Shown one piece after another: positions 11,701-24,600 of a DNA stretch of 64,000 nt. Under the pieces are notes generated by a model. That model was not told where the DNA came from. It saw nothing but the letters and a program-made list of their open reading frames with translations, and made no database searches. Both the position numbers and the translations under genes were made by a program. Location of the stretch: NCBI GenBank assembly GCA_949130485.1, contig OX422191.1, positions 3,237,840 to 3,301,839 of the forward strand, in the 5' to 3' direction. The number at the start of each line of letters is the position of its first letter. Within the stretch, counting starts at the first letter, position 1. The DNA is from Agelas oroides. Taxonomy: Eukaryota > Porifera > Demospongiae > Agelasida > Agelasidae.

Positions 11701-14700
11701 GTGGGGTTTGCAGCGTATTTAGGCGAATTTCCATTGCTGATTCTATGCCGCGATGGTGCAGGAGGAACAATTCGCAAGCTAGTACCGCTTTGTGCGTTGA
11801 TTGCACAAACGGATGGTTTGCGTTTTTGGCCTCTCCATTCCCACATCATCTTCCTCATATGTAGTTTGCATTAGTGCAACTATTGGTCCGTGGTAGGGTT
11901 TGCAGGGCATTTACGCGAATTTCCATTGCCGATCCTAAGCTGCGATGGTGCAAAAGGAACAATTTCCAAGCTCGTACCTCTTTGTGCGTTGATTGCACAA
12001 ACGGAGGGTTTGCGTTTTTGGCCTCCCCATTCCCACAGCTTCTTCCTCATATGTAGTTTGCATTAGTGCAACTATTGTTCCGTGGTGGGGTTTGCAGCGA
12101 ATTTAGGCGAATTTCCATTGCCGATTCTATGCCGCGATGGTGCAGGAAAAACAATTCGCAAGCTAGTACCGCTTTGTGCGTTGATTGCACAAACGGAGAG
12201 TTTGCGTTTTTGGCCTCTCCATTCCCACATCATCTTCCTCATATGTAGTTTGCATTAGTGCAACTATTGGTCCGGGGTAGGGTTTGCAGGGCATTTACGC
12301 GAATTTCCATTGCCGATCCTAAGCTGCGATGGTGCAGGAGGAACAATTTTGGAAGCTCGTGTCGCGTTGTGCGTTGATTGCAGAAACGGAGGGTTTGCGT
12401 TTTTGGCCTACCCATTCCCACAGCTTCTTACTCATATGTAGTTTGCATTAGTGCAACTATTGTTCCGTGGTGGGGTTTGCATCGAATATAGGCGAATTAC
12501 CATTGCTATTCTATGCGGCGATGGTGCAGGAGGAACAACTTCCAAGCTCGTACCGCTTTGTTCGTTGATTGCACAAACGGAGGGTTTGCCTATTTGGCCT
12601 CCCCATTCCCACAGCTTCTTGCTCATATGTAGTTTGTATTAGTGCAACTATTGTTCCGAGGTGGGGTTTGCATCGAATTTAGGCGAATTTCCATTGCCGA
12701 TTCTATGCCGCGATGATGCAGGAGGAACAATTCGCAAGCTAGTACCGCTTTGTGCGTTGATTGCACAAACGGAGGGTTTGCGTTTTTGGCCTCCCCATTC
12801 CCACAGCTTCTTCCTCATATGTAGTTTGCATTAGTGCAACTATTGTTCCGTGGTGGGGTTTGCAGCTAATTTAGGCGAATTTCCATTACCGATTCTATGC
12901 TGCGATGGTGCAGGAGGAACAATTCGAAAGCTAGTACAGCTTTGTGCGTTGATTGCACAAACGGAGTGTTTGCGTTTTTGGCCTCCCCATTCTCACAGCT
13001 TCTTGCTCATATGTAGTTTGTATTAGTGCTACTATTGTTCCGAGGTGGGGTTTGCAGCTAATTTAGGCGAATTTCCATTGCCGATTCTATGCCGCGATGG
13101 TGCATGAGGAACAATTCGCAAGGTAGTACCTCTTTGTGCGTTGATTGCACAAACGGAGGGTTTGCGTTTTTGGCCTCTCCATTCCCACATCATCTTCCTC
13201 ATATGTAGTTTGCATTAGTGCAACTATTGGTCCGTGGTAGGGTTTGCAGGGCATTTACGCGAATTTCCATTGCCGATCCTAAGCTGCGATGGTGCAGGAG
13301 GAACAATTTTGGAAGCTCGTGTCGCGTTGTGCGTTGATTGCACAAACGGAGGGTTTGCGTTTTTGGCCTCCCCATTCCCACAGCTTCTTCCTCATATGTA
13401 GTTTGCATTAGTGCAACTATTGTTCCGTGGTGTGGTTTGCAGCGAATTTAGGCGAATTTCTATTGCCGATTCTATGCTGCGATGGTGCAGGAGGAACAAT
13501 TTTGGAAGCTCGTGTCGCGTTGTGCGTTGATTGCACAAACGGAAGGTTTGCGTTTTTGGCCTACACATTCCCACAGCTTCTTGCTCATATGTAGTTTGCA
13601 TTAGTGCAACTATTGTTCCGTGGTGGGGTTTGCATCGAATATAGGCGAATTTCCATTGCTATTCTATGCGGCGATGATGCAGGAGGAACAACTTCCAAGC
13701 TCGTACCGCTTTGTGCGTTGATTGCACAAACGGAGGGTTTGCCTATTTGGCCTCCCCATTCACACAGCTTCTTGCTCATATGTAGTTTGCATTAGTGCAA
13801 CTATTGTCTCGTGGTGGGGTTTGCAGCGAATTTAGGCGAATTTCCATTGCCGATCCTATGCTGCGATGGTGCAGGAGGAACAATTTCCAAGCTCGTACCT
13901 CTTTGTGCGTTGATTGCACAAACGGAGGGTTTGCGTTTTTGGCCTCCCCATTCCCACAGCTTCTTGCTCATATGTAGTTTGCATTAGTGCAACAAATGTT
14001 CCGTGGTGGGGTTTGCAGCGAATTTAGGCGAATTTCCATTGCCGATTCTATGCGGCGATGGTGCAGGAGGAACAATTTTGGAAGCTCGTGTCGCGTTGTG
14101 CGTTGATTGCACAAACGGAGGGTTTGCGTTTTTGGCCTCCCCATTCCCACAGCTTCTTGCTCATATGTAGTTTGCATTAGTGCAACTATTGTTCCGAGGT
14201 GGGTTTTGCAGCGAATTTAGGCGAATTACCATTAACGATTCTATGCGGCGATTGTGCAGGAGGAACAATTCGCAAGCTAGTACCGCTTTGTGCGTTGATT
14301 GCACAAACGGAGGGTTTGAGTTTTTGGCCTCTCTATTCCCACAGCTTCTTGCTTATATGTAGTTTGCATTAGTGCAACTATTGTTCCGTGGTAGGGTTTG
14401 CAGGGAATTTACGCGAATTTCCATTACCGATTCTATGCTGCGATGGTGCAGGAGGAACAATTCGCAAGCTAGTACAGCTTTGTGCGTTGATTGCACAAAC
14501 GGAGTGTTTGCGTTTTTGGCCTCCCCATTCCCACAGCTTCTTGCTCATATGTAGTTTGTATTAGTGCTACTATTGTTCCGAGGTGGGGTTTGCAGCTAAT
14601 TTAGGCGAATTTCCATTGCCGATCCTAAGCTGCGATGGTGCAAGAGGAACAATTTCCAAGCTCGTACCTCTTTGTGCGTTGATTGCTCAAACGGAGGGTT

Positions 14701-17700
14701 TGCGTTTTTGGCCTCCCCATTTCCACAGCTTCTTGCTCATATGTAGTTTGCATTAGTGCAACTATTGTTCCGTGGTGGGGTTTGCAGCAAATTTAGGCGA
14801 ATTTCCATTGCAGATTCTATGCGGCGATGGTGCAGTAGGAACAATTTTGGAAGCTAGTACCGCTTTGTGTGTTGAGTGCACAAACGGAGGGTTTGCCTTT
14901 TTGGCCTCCCCATTCCCACAGCTTCTTGCTCATATGTAGTTTGCATTAGTGCAACTATTGATCCGTGGTGGGGTTTGCAGCGAATTTAGGCGAATTTCCA
15001 TTGCCGATTCCATGCGGCGATGGTGCAGGAGGAACAATTTCCAAGCTCGTACAGATTTGTGCGTTGATTGCACAAACGGAGTGTTTGCCTTTTTGGCCTC
15101 CCCATTCCCACAGCTTCTTGCTCATATGTAGTTTGCATTAGTGCAACTATTGTTCCGAGGTGGGGTTTGCAGCGAATTTAGGCGAATTTCCATTGCCGAT
15201 TCTATGCCGCGATGGTGCAGGAGGAACAATTTGCAAGCTCGTACAGCTTTGTGCGTTGATTGCACAAACGGAGTGTTTGCCTTTTTGGCCTCCCCATTCC
15301 CACAGCTTCTTGCTCATATGTAGTTTGCATTAGTGCAACTATTGTTCCGAGGTGGGGTTTGCAGCGAATTTAGGCGAATTTCCATTGCCGATTCTATGCC
15401 GCGATGGTGCAGGAGGAACAATTCGCAAGCTAGTACCGCTTTGTGCGTTGATTGCACAAACGGAGGGTTTGCGTTTATGGCCTCTCCATTCCCACATCAT
15501 CTTCCTCATATGTAGTTTGCATTAGTGCAACTATTGGTCCGTGGTAGGGTTTGCAGGGCATTTACGCGAATTTCCATTGCCGATCCTAAGCTGCGATGGT
15601 GCAAGAGGAACAATTTCCAAGCTCGTACCTCTTTGTGCGTTGATTGCACAAACGGAGGGTTTGCGTTTTTGGCCTCCCCATTCCCACAGCTTCTTCCTCA
15701 TATGTAGTTTGCATTAGTGCAACTATTGTTCCGTGGTGGGGTTTGCAGCGAATTTAGGCGAATTTCCATTGCCGATTCTATGCTGCGATGGTGCAGGAGG
15801 AACAATTTTGGAAGCTCGTGTCGCGTTGTGCGTTGATTGCACAAACGGAGGGTTTGCGTTTTTGGCCTACCCATTCCCACAGCTTCTTGCTCATATGTAG
15901 TTTGCATTAGTGCAACTATTGTTCCGTGGTGGGGTTTGCAGCGAATTTAGGCGAATTACCATTAACGATTCTATGCGGCGATTGTGCTGGAGGAACATTT
16001 CGCAAGCTAGTACCGCTTTGTGCGTTGATTGCACAAACGGAGGGTTTGCGTTTTTGGCCTCCCCATTCCCACAGCTTCTTGCTGATATGTAGTTTGCATT
16101 AGTGCAACTATTGTTCCGAGGTGGGGTTTGCAGCGAATTTAGGCGAATTACCATTAACGATTCTATGCGGCGATTGTGCAGGAGGAACAATTCGCAAGCT
16201 AGTACCGCTTTGTGCATTGTTTGCACAAACGGAGGGTTTGCGTTTTTGGCCTCTCTATTCCCACAGCTTCTTGCTCATATGTAGTTTGCATTAGTGTAAC
16301 TATTGTTCAGTGGTGGGGTTTGCAGCGAATTTAGGCGAATTTCCATTACCGATTCTATGCTGCGATGGTGCAGGAGGAACAATTTTGGAAGCTCGTGTCG
16401 CGTTGTGCGTTGATTGCACAAACGGAGGGTTTGCGTTTTTGGCCTACCCATTCCCACAGCTTCTTGCTCATATGTAGTTTGCATTAGTGCAACTATTGTT
16501 CCGTGGTGGGGTTTGCATCGAATATAGGTGACTTTCCATTGCTATTCTATGCTGCGATGATGCAGGAGGAAAAACTTCCAAGCTCATACCGCTTTGTGCG
16601 TTGATTGCACAAACGGAGGGTTTGCCTATTTGGCCTCCCCATTCCCACAGCTTCTTGCTCATATGTAGTTTGCATTAGTGCAATTATTGTCTCGTGTGGG
16701 GTTTGCAGCGAATTTAGGCGAATTTCCATTGCCGATCCTATGCTGCGATGGTGCAGAAGGAACAATTTCCAAGCTCGTACCTCTTTGTGCGTTGATTGCA
16801 CAAACGGATGGTTTGCGTTTTTGGCCTCCCCATTCCCACAGTTTCTTGCTCATATGTAGTTTGCATTAGTGCAACTATTGTTCCGTGGTGGGGTTTGCAA
16901 CGAATTTAGGCGAATTTACATTGCCGATTCTATGCGGCGATGGTGCAGGAGGAACAATTTTGGAAGCTCGTGTCGCGTTGTGTGTTGATTGCACAAACGG
17001 ACGGTTTGCGTTTATGGCCTCCCCATTCCCACAGCTTCTTGCTGATATGTATTTTGCATTAGTGCAACTATTGTTCCGTGGTGGGATTGGCATCGAATTT
17101 AGGCGAATTTCCATTGCTATTCTATGCGGCGATGGTGCAGGAGGAACAACTTCCAAGCTCGTACCGCTTTGTGCGTTGATTGCACAAACGGAGGGTTTGC
17201 GTTTTTGGCATCCCCATTCCCACAACTTCTTGCTCATATGTAGTTTGCATTAGTGCAACTATTGTTCTGAGGTGGGGTTTGCTGCGAATTTAGGCGAATT
17301 ACCATTAACGATTCTATGCGGCGATTGTGCTGGAGGAACATTTCGCAAGTTAGTACCGCTTTGTGCGTTGATTGCACAAACGGAGGGTTTGCGTTTTTGG
17401 CCTCCCCATTCCCACAGCTTCTTGCTGATATGTAGTTTGCATTAGTGCAACTATTGTTCCGAGGTGGGGTTTGCAGCGAATTTAGGCGAATTACCATTCA
17501 CGATTCTATGCGGCGATTGTGCAGGAGGAACAATTCGCAAGCTAGTACCGCTTTGTGCGTTGATTGCACAAACGGAGGGTTTGCGTTTTTGGCCTCTCTA
17601 TTCCCACAGCTTCTTGCTCATATGTAGTTTGCATTAGTGCAACTATTGTTCCGAGGTGGGTTTTGCAGCGAATTTAGGCGAATTTCCATTGCCGATTCAA

Positions 17701-18404
17701 TGCCGCGATAGTGCAGGAGGAACAATTCGCAAGCTAGTACCGCTTTGTGCGTTGATTGCACAAACGGAAGGTTTGCGTTTTTGGCCTCCCCATTTCCACA
17801 ACTTCTTGCTCATATGTAGTTTGCATTAGTGCAACTATTGTTCCGTGGTGGGGTTTGCAGCGAATTTAGGCGAATTGCCATTGCCGATTCTATGCGGCGA
17901 TGGTGCAGGAGAAACAATTTGCAAGCTAGTACCTCTTTGTGCGTTGATTGCACAAACGGAGGGTTTGCGTTTTTGGCCTCCCCATTCCCACAACTTCTTG
18001 CTCATATGTAGTTTGCATTAGTGCAACTATTGTTCCGTGGTGGGGTTTGCAGCGAATTTAGGCGAATTGCCACTGCCGATTCTATGCGGCTATGGTGTAG
18101 AATGAACAATTTTAGAAGCTCGTTCCGCTTTGCGTGTTGATTGCACAAAGGAGGGTTTGCGTTTTCGGCCTCCCCATTCTCACAGCTTCTTGCTCAAATG
18201 TAGTTTGCATTAGTGCAACTATTGTTCCGTGGTGGGGTTTGCAGCAAATTTAGGCGAATTGCCATTGCCGATTCTATGCGGCTATGGTGCAGAAGGAACA
18301 ATTTTGGAAGCTCGTGTCGCGTTGTGTGTTGATTGCACAAACGGAGGGTTTGCGTTTTTGGCCTCTCCATTTACAAAGCTTCCTGCTCATATGTAGTTTG
18401 CATT

Positions 18405-19939
18405 AGTCCATCTATTTTTCCGAGGTGGGGTTTGCTGCGAATTTTGGCGAATTTCCATTACCGATTCTATGCTGCGATGGTGCAGGAGGAACAATCGCAA
18501 GCTAGTACCGCTTGGTGCGTTGATTGCACAAACAGAGGGTTTGCGTTTTTGGCCTCCCCATTCCCACAGCTTCTTGCTCATGTGTAGTTTGCATTAGTGC
18601 AACTATTGTTCCGTGGTGGGGTTTGCAGCGAATTTAGGCGAATTTCCATTGCCGATTCTATGCGGCGATGGTGCAGGAGCAACAATTTCCAAGCTCGTAA
18701 CGATTTGTGCGTTGATTGCACAAACGGAGGGTTTGCGTTTTTGGCCTCCCCATTCCCACAGCTTCTTGCTAATATGTAGCTTGCATTAGTGCAACTATTG
18801 TTCCGTGGTGGGGTTTGCAGGGAATTTGGGGAATTTCCATTGCAGATTCTATGCGGAGATGGTGCAGGAGGAACAATTTTGGAAGATCGTGTCGCGTTGT
18901 GTGTTGATTGCACAAACGGAGGGTTTGCGTTTTTGGCCTCTCCATTCCCACAGCTTCTTGCTCATATGTAGTTTTCATTAGTGCAACTATTGTCTCGTGG
19001 TGGGGTTTGCAGCGAATTTAGGCGAATTTCCATTGCCGATTCTATGCGGCGATGGTGCAGGAGCAACAATTTCCAAGCTCGTACCGATTTGTGCGTTTAT
19101 TGCACAAACGGAGGGTTTGCGTTTTTGGCCTCCCGATTCCCACAGCATCTTGCTCATATGTAGTTTGCATTAGTGCAACTATTGTTCCGTGGTGGAGTTT
19201 GCAGGGAATTTGGCGAATTTCCATTGCCGATTCTATGCGACGATTGTGCAGGAGGAACAATTTTGGAAGCTCGTGTCGCGTTGAGTGTTGATTGCACAAA
19301 CGGAGGGTTTGCGTTTTTGGCCTCCCCATTCCCACAGCTTCTTGTTCATATGTAGTTTACATTAGTGCAACTATTGTTCCGAGGTGGGTTTTGCAGCAAA
19401 TTTAGGCGAATTTCCATTACCGATTCTATGCGGCGATGGTGCAGAAGGAAAAATTCGCAAGCTAGTACCGCTTTGTGCGTTGATTGCACAAACGGAGGGT
19501 TTGCGTTTTTGGCCTCCCCATTCCCACAGCTTCTTGCTCATATGTAGTTTGCATTAGTGCAACTATTGTTCCGTGGTAGGGTTTGCAGGGAATTTACGCG
19601 AATTTCCAATACCGATCCTATGCTGCGATGGTGCAGGGGGAACAATTTCCAAGCTCGTACCTCTTTGAGCGTTGATTGCACAAACGGAGGGTTTGCGTTT
19701 TTGGCCTCCCCATTCCCACAGCTTCTTGCGCATATGTATAGTTTACATTAGTGCAACTATTGTTCCGAGGTGGGGTTTGCAGCGAATGTAGGCGAATTGC
19801 CATTACCGATTCTATGCTGCGATGGTGCAGGAGGAACAATTCGCAAGCTAGTACCGCTTTGTGGGTTGATTGCTCAAACGGAGGGTTTGCGTTTTTGGCC
19901 TCTCTATTCCCACAGCTTCTTGCTCATATGTAGTTTGCA
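18405..19939 (+). repeat. Multi-monomer block, left copy of an 18,489-bp-spaced duplication
   Basis: Eight consecutive monomers here pair one-to-one with monomers at 36894-38428. The pairs 18597/37086, 18789/37278, 18981/37470, 19173/37662, 19365/37854 and 19557/38046 all have the same offset of 18,489 bp. They share rare variants such as GGAGCAACAA, the GGAATTTGGGG change, TTGAGTGTTG and the CATATGTATAG insertion. Order and rare variants together show duplication of a block, not chance similarity of subtypes. Confidence 0.85.
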
Positions 19940-20500
19940 CTATTGTTCCGTGGTAGGATTTGAAGGGAATTTACGCGAATTTCCATTGCCGATTCTATGC
20001 GGCGATGGTGCAGGAGGAACAATTTCCAAGCTAGTACCGCTTTGTGCGTTGATTGCACAAACGGAGGGTTTGCGTTTTTGGCCTCCCCATTCCCACAGCT
20101 TCTTGCTCATATGCAGTTTCCAGTAGTGCAACTATTGTTCCGTGGTGGGGTTTGCAGCGAATTTAGGCGAATTTCCATTGCCGATTCTATGCGGCGATGG
20201 TGCAGGAGGAACAATTCGCAAGCTAGTACCGCTTTGTGGGTTGATTGCTCAAACGGAGGGTTTGCGTTTTTGGCCTCTCTATTCCCACAGCTTCTTGCTC
20301 ATATGTAGTTTGCACTATTGTTCCGTGGTAGGATTTGAAGGGAATTTACGCGAATTTCCATTGCCGATTCTATGCGGCGATGGTGCAGGAGGAACAATTT
20401 CCAAGCTAGTACCGCTTTGTGCGTTGATTGCACAAACGGAGGGTTTGCGTTTTTGGCCTCCCCATTCCCACAGCTTCTTGCTCATATGCAGTTTCCAGTA
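19751..20500 (+). repeat. Tandem duplication of a 375-bp two-monomer unit
   Basis: The unit consists of one 192-bp monomer plus one 183-bp monomer, repeated from 19751 and from 20126. Both copies share the rare TTTGTGGGTTGATTGCTC segment, the GGATTTGAAGGG segment, the read-through CATATGCAG, and the same 9-bp deletion that turns TTTGCATTAGTGCAAC into TTTGCAC (19939 and 20313). The later part of each unit is almost identical, so the duplication is recent. The paralogous block near 38430 keeps the undeleted sequence, so the deletion is derived. Confidence 0.85.
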
Positions 20501-21634
20501 GTGCAACTATTGTCTCGTGGTGGGGTTTGCAGCGAATTTAGGCGAATTTCCATTACCGATTCTATGCTGCGATGGTGCAGGAGGAACAATTCGCAAGCTA
20601 GTACCGCTTTGTGCGTTGATTGCACAAACGGAGGGTTTGCGTTTTTGGCCTCCCCATTCCCACAGCTTCTTGCTCATATGTAGTTTGCATTAGTGCAGTT
20701 ATTGTTCCGTGGTGGGGTTTGCAGCGCATTGAGGCGAATTTACATTAACGATTCTATGCTGCGATGGTGCAGGAGGAACAATTTTGGAAGCTCGTGTCGC
20801 GTTGTGCGTTGATTGCACAAACGGAGGGTTTGCGTTTATGGCCTCCCCATTCTCACAGCTTCTTGCTGATATGTAGTTTGCATTAGTGCAACTATTGTTC
20901 CGTGGTGGGGTTTGCATCGAATTTAGGCGAATTTCCATTGCCAATTCTATGCGGCGATGGTGCAGGAGGAACAACTTCCAAGCTCGTACCGCTTTGTGCG
21001 TTGATTGCACAAACGGAGGGTTTGCGTTTTTGGCCTCCCCATTCCCACAGCTTCTTGCTCATATGTAGTTTGCATTAGTGCAACTATTGTTCCGAGGTGG
21101 GGTTTGCAGCGAATTTAGGCGAATTACCATTAACGATTCTATGCGGCGATTGTGCTGGAGGAACATTTCGCAAGCTAGTACCGCTTTGTGCGTTGATTGC
21201 ACAAACGGAGGGTTTGCGTTTTTGGCCTCCCCATTCCCACAGCTTCTTGCTCATATGTAGTTTGCATTAGTGCAACTATTGTTCCGAGGTGGGGTTTGCA
21301 GCGAATTTAGGCGAATTTCCATTCCCGATTCAATGCCGCGATAGTTCAGGAGGAACAATTCGCAAGCTAGTACCGCTTTGTGCGTTGATTGCACAAACGG
21401 AAGGTTTGCGTTTTTGGCCTCCCCATTTCCACAACTTCTTGCTCATATGTAGTTTGCATTAGTGCAACTATTGTTCCGTGGTGGGGTTTGCAGCGAATTT
21501 AGGCGAATTGCCATTGCCGATTCTATGCGGCGATGGTGCAGGAGAAACAATTTGCAAGCTAGTACCTCTTTGTGCGTTGATTGCACAAACGGAGGGTTTG
21601 CGTTTTTGGCCTCCCCATTCCCACAACTTCTTGC

Positions 21635-24600
21635 TCATATGTAGTTTGCATTAATGCAACTATTGTTCCGTGGTGGGGTTTGCAGCGAATTTAGGCGAAT
21701 TGCCACTGCCGATTCTATGCGGCTATGGTGCAGAATGAACAATTTTAGAAGCTCGTTCCGCTTTGCGTGTTGATTGCACAAACGGAGGGTTTGCGTTTTC
21801 GGCCTCCCGATTCCCACAGCTTCTTGCTCAAATGTAGTTTGCATTAGTGCAACTATTGTTCCGTGGTGGGGTTTGCAGTGAATTTAGTCGAATTTCCATT
21901 ACCGATTCTATGCGGCGATGGTGCAGGAGGAAAAATTCGCAAGCTAGTACCGCTTTGTGCGTTGATTGCACAAACGGAGGGTTTGCGTTTTTGGCCTCCC
22001 CATTCCCACAGTTTCTTGCTCATGTGTAGTTTGCATTAGTGCAACTATTGTTCCGTGGTGGGGATTGCAGCGAATTTAGGCGAATTTCCATTGCCGATTC
22101 TATGCGCAGATGGTGCAAGAGGAACAACTTCCAAGCTCGTACCGCTTTGTGCGTTGATTGCACAAACGGAGGGTTTGCGTTTTTGGCCTCCCCATTCCCA
22201 CAGCTTCTTGCTCATATGTAGTTTGCATTAGTGGAACTATTGTTCCGAGGTGGGGTTTGCAGCGAATTTAGGCGAATTACCATTAACGATTTTATGCGGC
22301 GATGGTGCAGGAGGAACAACTTCCTAGCTCGTACCGCTTTGTGCGATGATTGCACAAACGGAGGGTTTGCGTTTTTGGACTCCCCATTGCCACAGCTTCT
22401 TGCTCATATGTAGTTTGCATTAGTGCAACTATTGTTCCGAGGTGGGGTTTGCAGCGAATTTAGGCGAATTACAATTAACGATTCTATGCGGCGATTGTGC
22501 TGGAGGAACATTTCGCAATCTAGTACCGCTTTGTGCGTTGATAGCACAAACGGAGGGTTTGCGTTTTTGGCCTCACCATTCCCACAGCTTCGTGCTCATA
22601 TGTAGTTTGCATTAGTGCAACTATTGTTCCGAGGTGGGGTTTGCAGCGAATTTAGGCGAATTTCCATTGCCGATTCAATGCCGCGATAGTGCAGGAGGAA
22701 CAATTCGGAAGCTAGTACCGCTTTGTGCGTTGATTGCACAAACGGAAGGTTTGCGTTTTTGGCCTCCCCATTTCCACAACTTCTTGCTGATATGTAGTTT
22801 GCAGTAGTGCAACTATTGTTCCGTGGTGGGGTTTGCAGCGAATTTAGGCGAATTGCCATTGCCGATTCTATGCGGCGATGGTGCAGGAGAAACAATTTGC
22901 AAGCTAGTACCTCTTTGTGCGTTGATTGCACAAACGGAGGGTTTGCGTTTTTGGCCTCCCCATTCCCACAACTTCTTGCTCATATGTAGTTTGCATTAGT
23001 GCAACTATTGTTCCGTGGTGGGGTTTGCAGCGAATTTAGGCGAATTGCCACTGCCGATTCTATGCGGCTATGGTGCAGAATGAACAATTTTAGAAGCTCG
23101 TTCCGCTTTGCGTATTGATTGCACAAACGGAGGGTTTGCGTTTTCGGCCTCCCCATTCCCACAGCTTCTTGCTCAAATGTAGTTTGCATTAGTGCAACTA
23201 TTGTTCCGTGGTGGGGTTTGCAGTGAATTTAGGCAAATTTCCATTACCGATTCTATGCGGCGATGGTGCAGGAGGAACAATTCGCAAGCTAGTACCGCTT
23301 TGTGCGTTGATTGCACAAACGGAGGGTTTGCGTTTTTGGCCTCCCCATTCCCACAGTTTCTTGCTCATATGTAGTTTGCATTAGTGCAACTATTGTTCCG
23401 TGGTGGGGATTGCAGCGAATTTAGGCGAATTTCCATTGCCGATTCTATGCGGCGATGGTGCAGGAGGAACAACTTCCAAGCTCGTACCGCTTTGTGCGTT
23501 GATTGCACAAACGGAGGGTTTGCGTTTGTGGCCTCCCCATTCCCACAGCTTCTTGCTCATATGTAGTTTGCATTAGTGCAACTATTGCTCCGAGGTGGGG
23601 TTTGCAGCGAATTTAGGCGAATTACCATTAACGATTCTATGCGGCGATTGTGCTGGAGGAACATTTCGCAAGCTCGTACCGCTTTGTGCGTTGATTGCAC
23701 AAACGGAGGGTTTGCGTTTTTGGCCTCCCCATTCCCACAGCTTCTTGCTCATATGTAGTTTGCATTAGTGCAACTATTGTTCCGTGGTGGGGTTTGCAGC
23801 GAATTTAGGCGAATTTCCATTGCCGATTCAATGCCGCGATAGTGCAGGAGGAACAATTCGCAAGCTAGTACCGCTTTGTGCGTTGATTGCACAAACGGAA
23901 GGTTTGCGTTTTTGGCCTCCCCATTTCCACAACTTCTTGCTCATATGTAGTTTGCATTAGTGCAACTATTGTTCCGTGGTGGGGTTTGCAGCGAATTTAG
24001 GCGAATTGCCACTGCCGATTCTATGCGGCTATGGTGCAGAATGAACAATTTTAGAAGCTCGTTCCGCTTTGCGTGTTGATTGCACAAACGGAGGGTTTGC
24101 GTTTTCGGCCTCCCCATTCCCACAGTTTCTTGCTCATATGTAGTTTGCATTAGTGCAACTATTGTTCCGTGGTGGGGATTGCAGCGAATCTAGGCGAATA
24201 TCCATTGCCGATTCTATGCGGCGATGGTGCAGGAGGAACAATTTTGGAAGCTCGTGTCGCGTTGTGCGTTGATTGCACAAACGGAGGGTTTGCGTTTATG
24301 GCCTCCCCATTCCCACAGCTTCTTGCTGATATGTAGTTTGCATTAGTGCAACTACTGTTCCGTGGTGGGTTTTGCAGTGAATTTAGGCGAATTTCCATTA
24401 CCGATTCTATGCGGCGATGGTGCAGGAGGAACAATTCGCAAGCTAGTACCGCTTTGTGCGTTGATTGCACAAACGGAGGGTTTGCGTTTTTGGCCTCCCC
24501 ATTCCCACTGCTTCTTGCTGATATGTAGTTTGCATTAGTGCAACTATTGTTCCGTGGTGGGGTTTGCATCGAATTTAGGCGAATTTCCATTGCCGATTCT

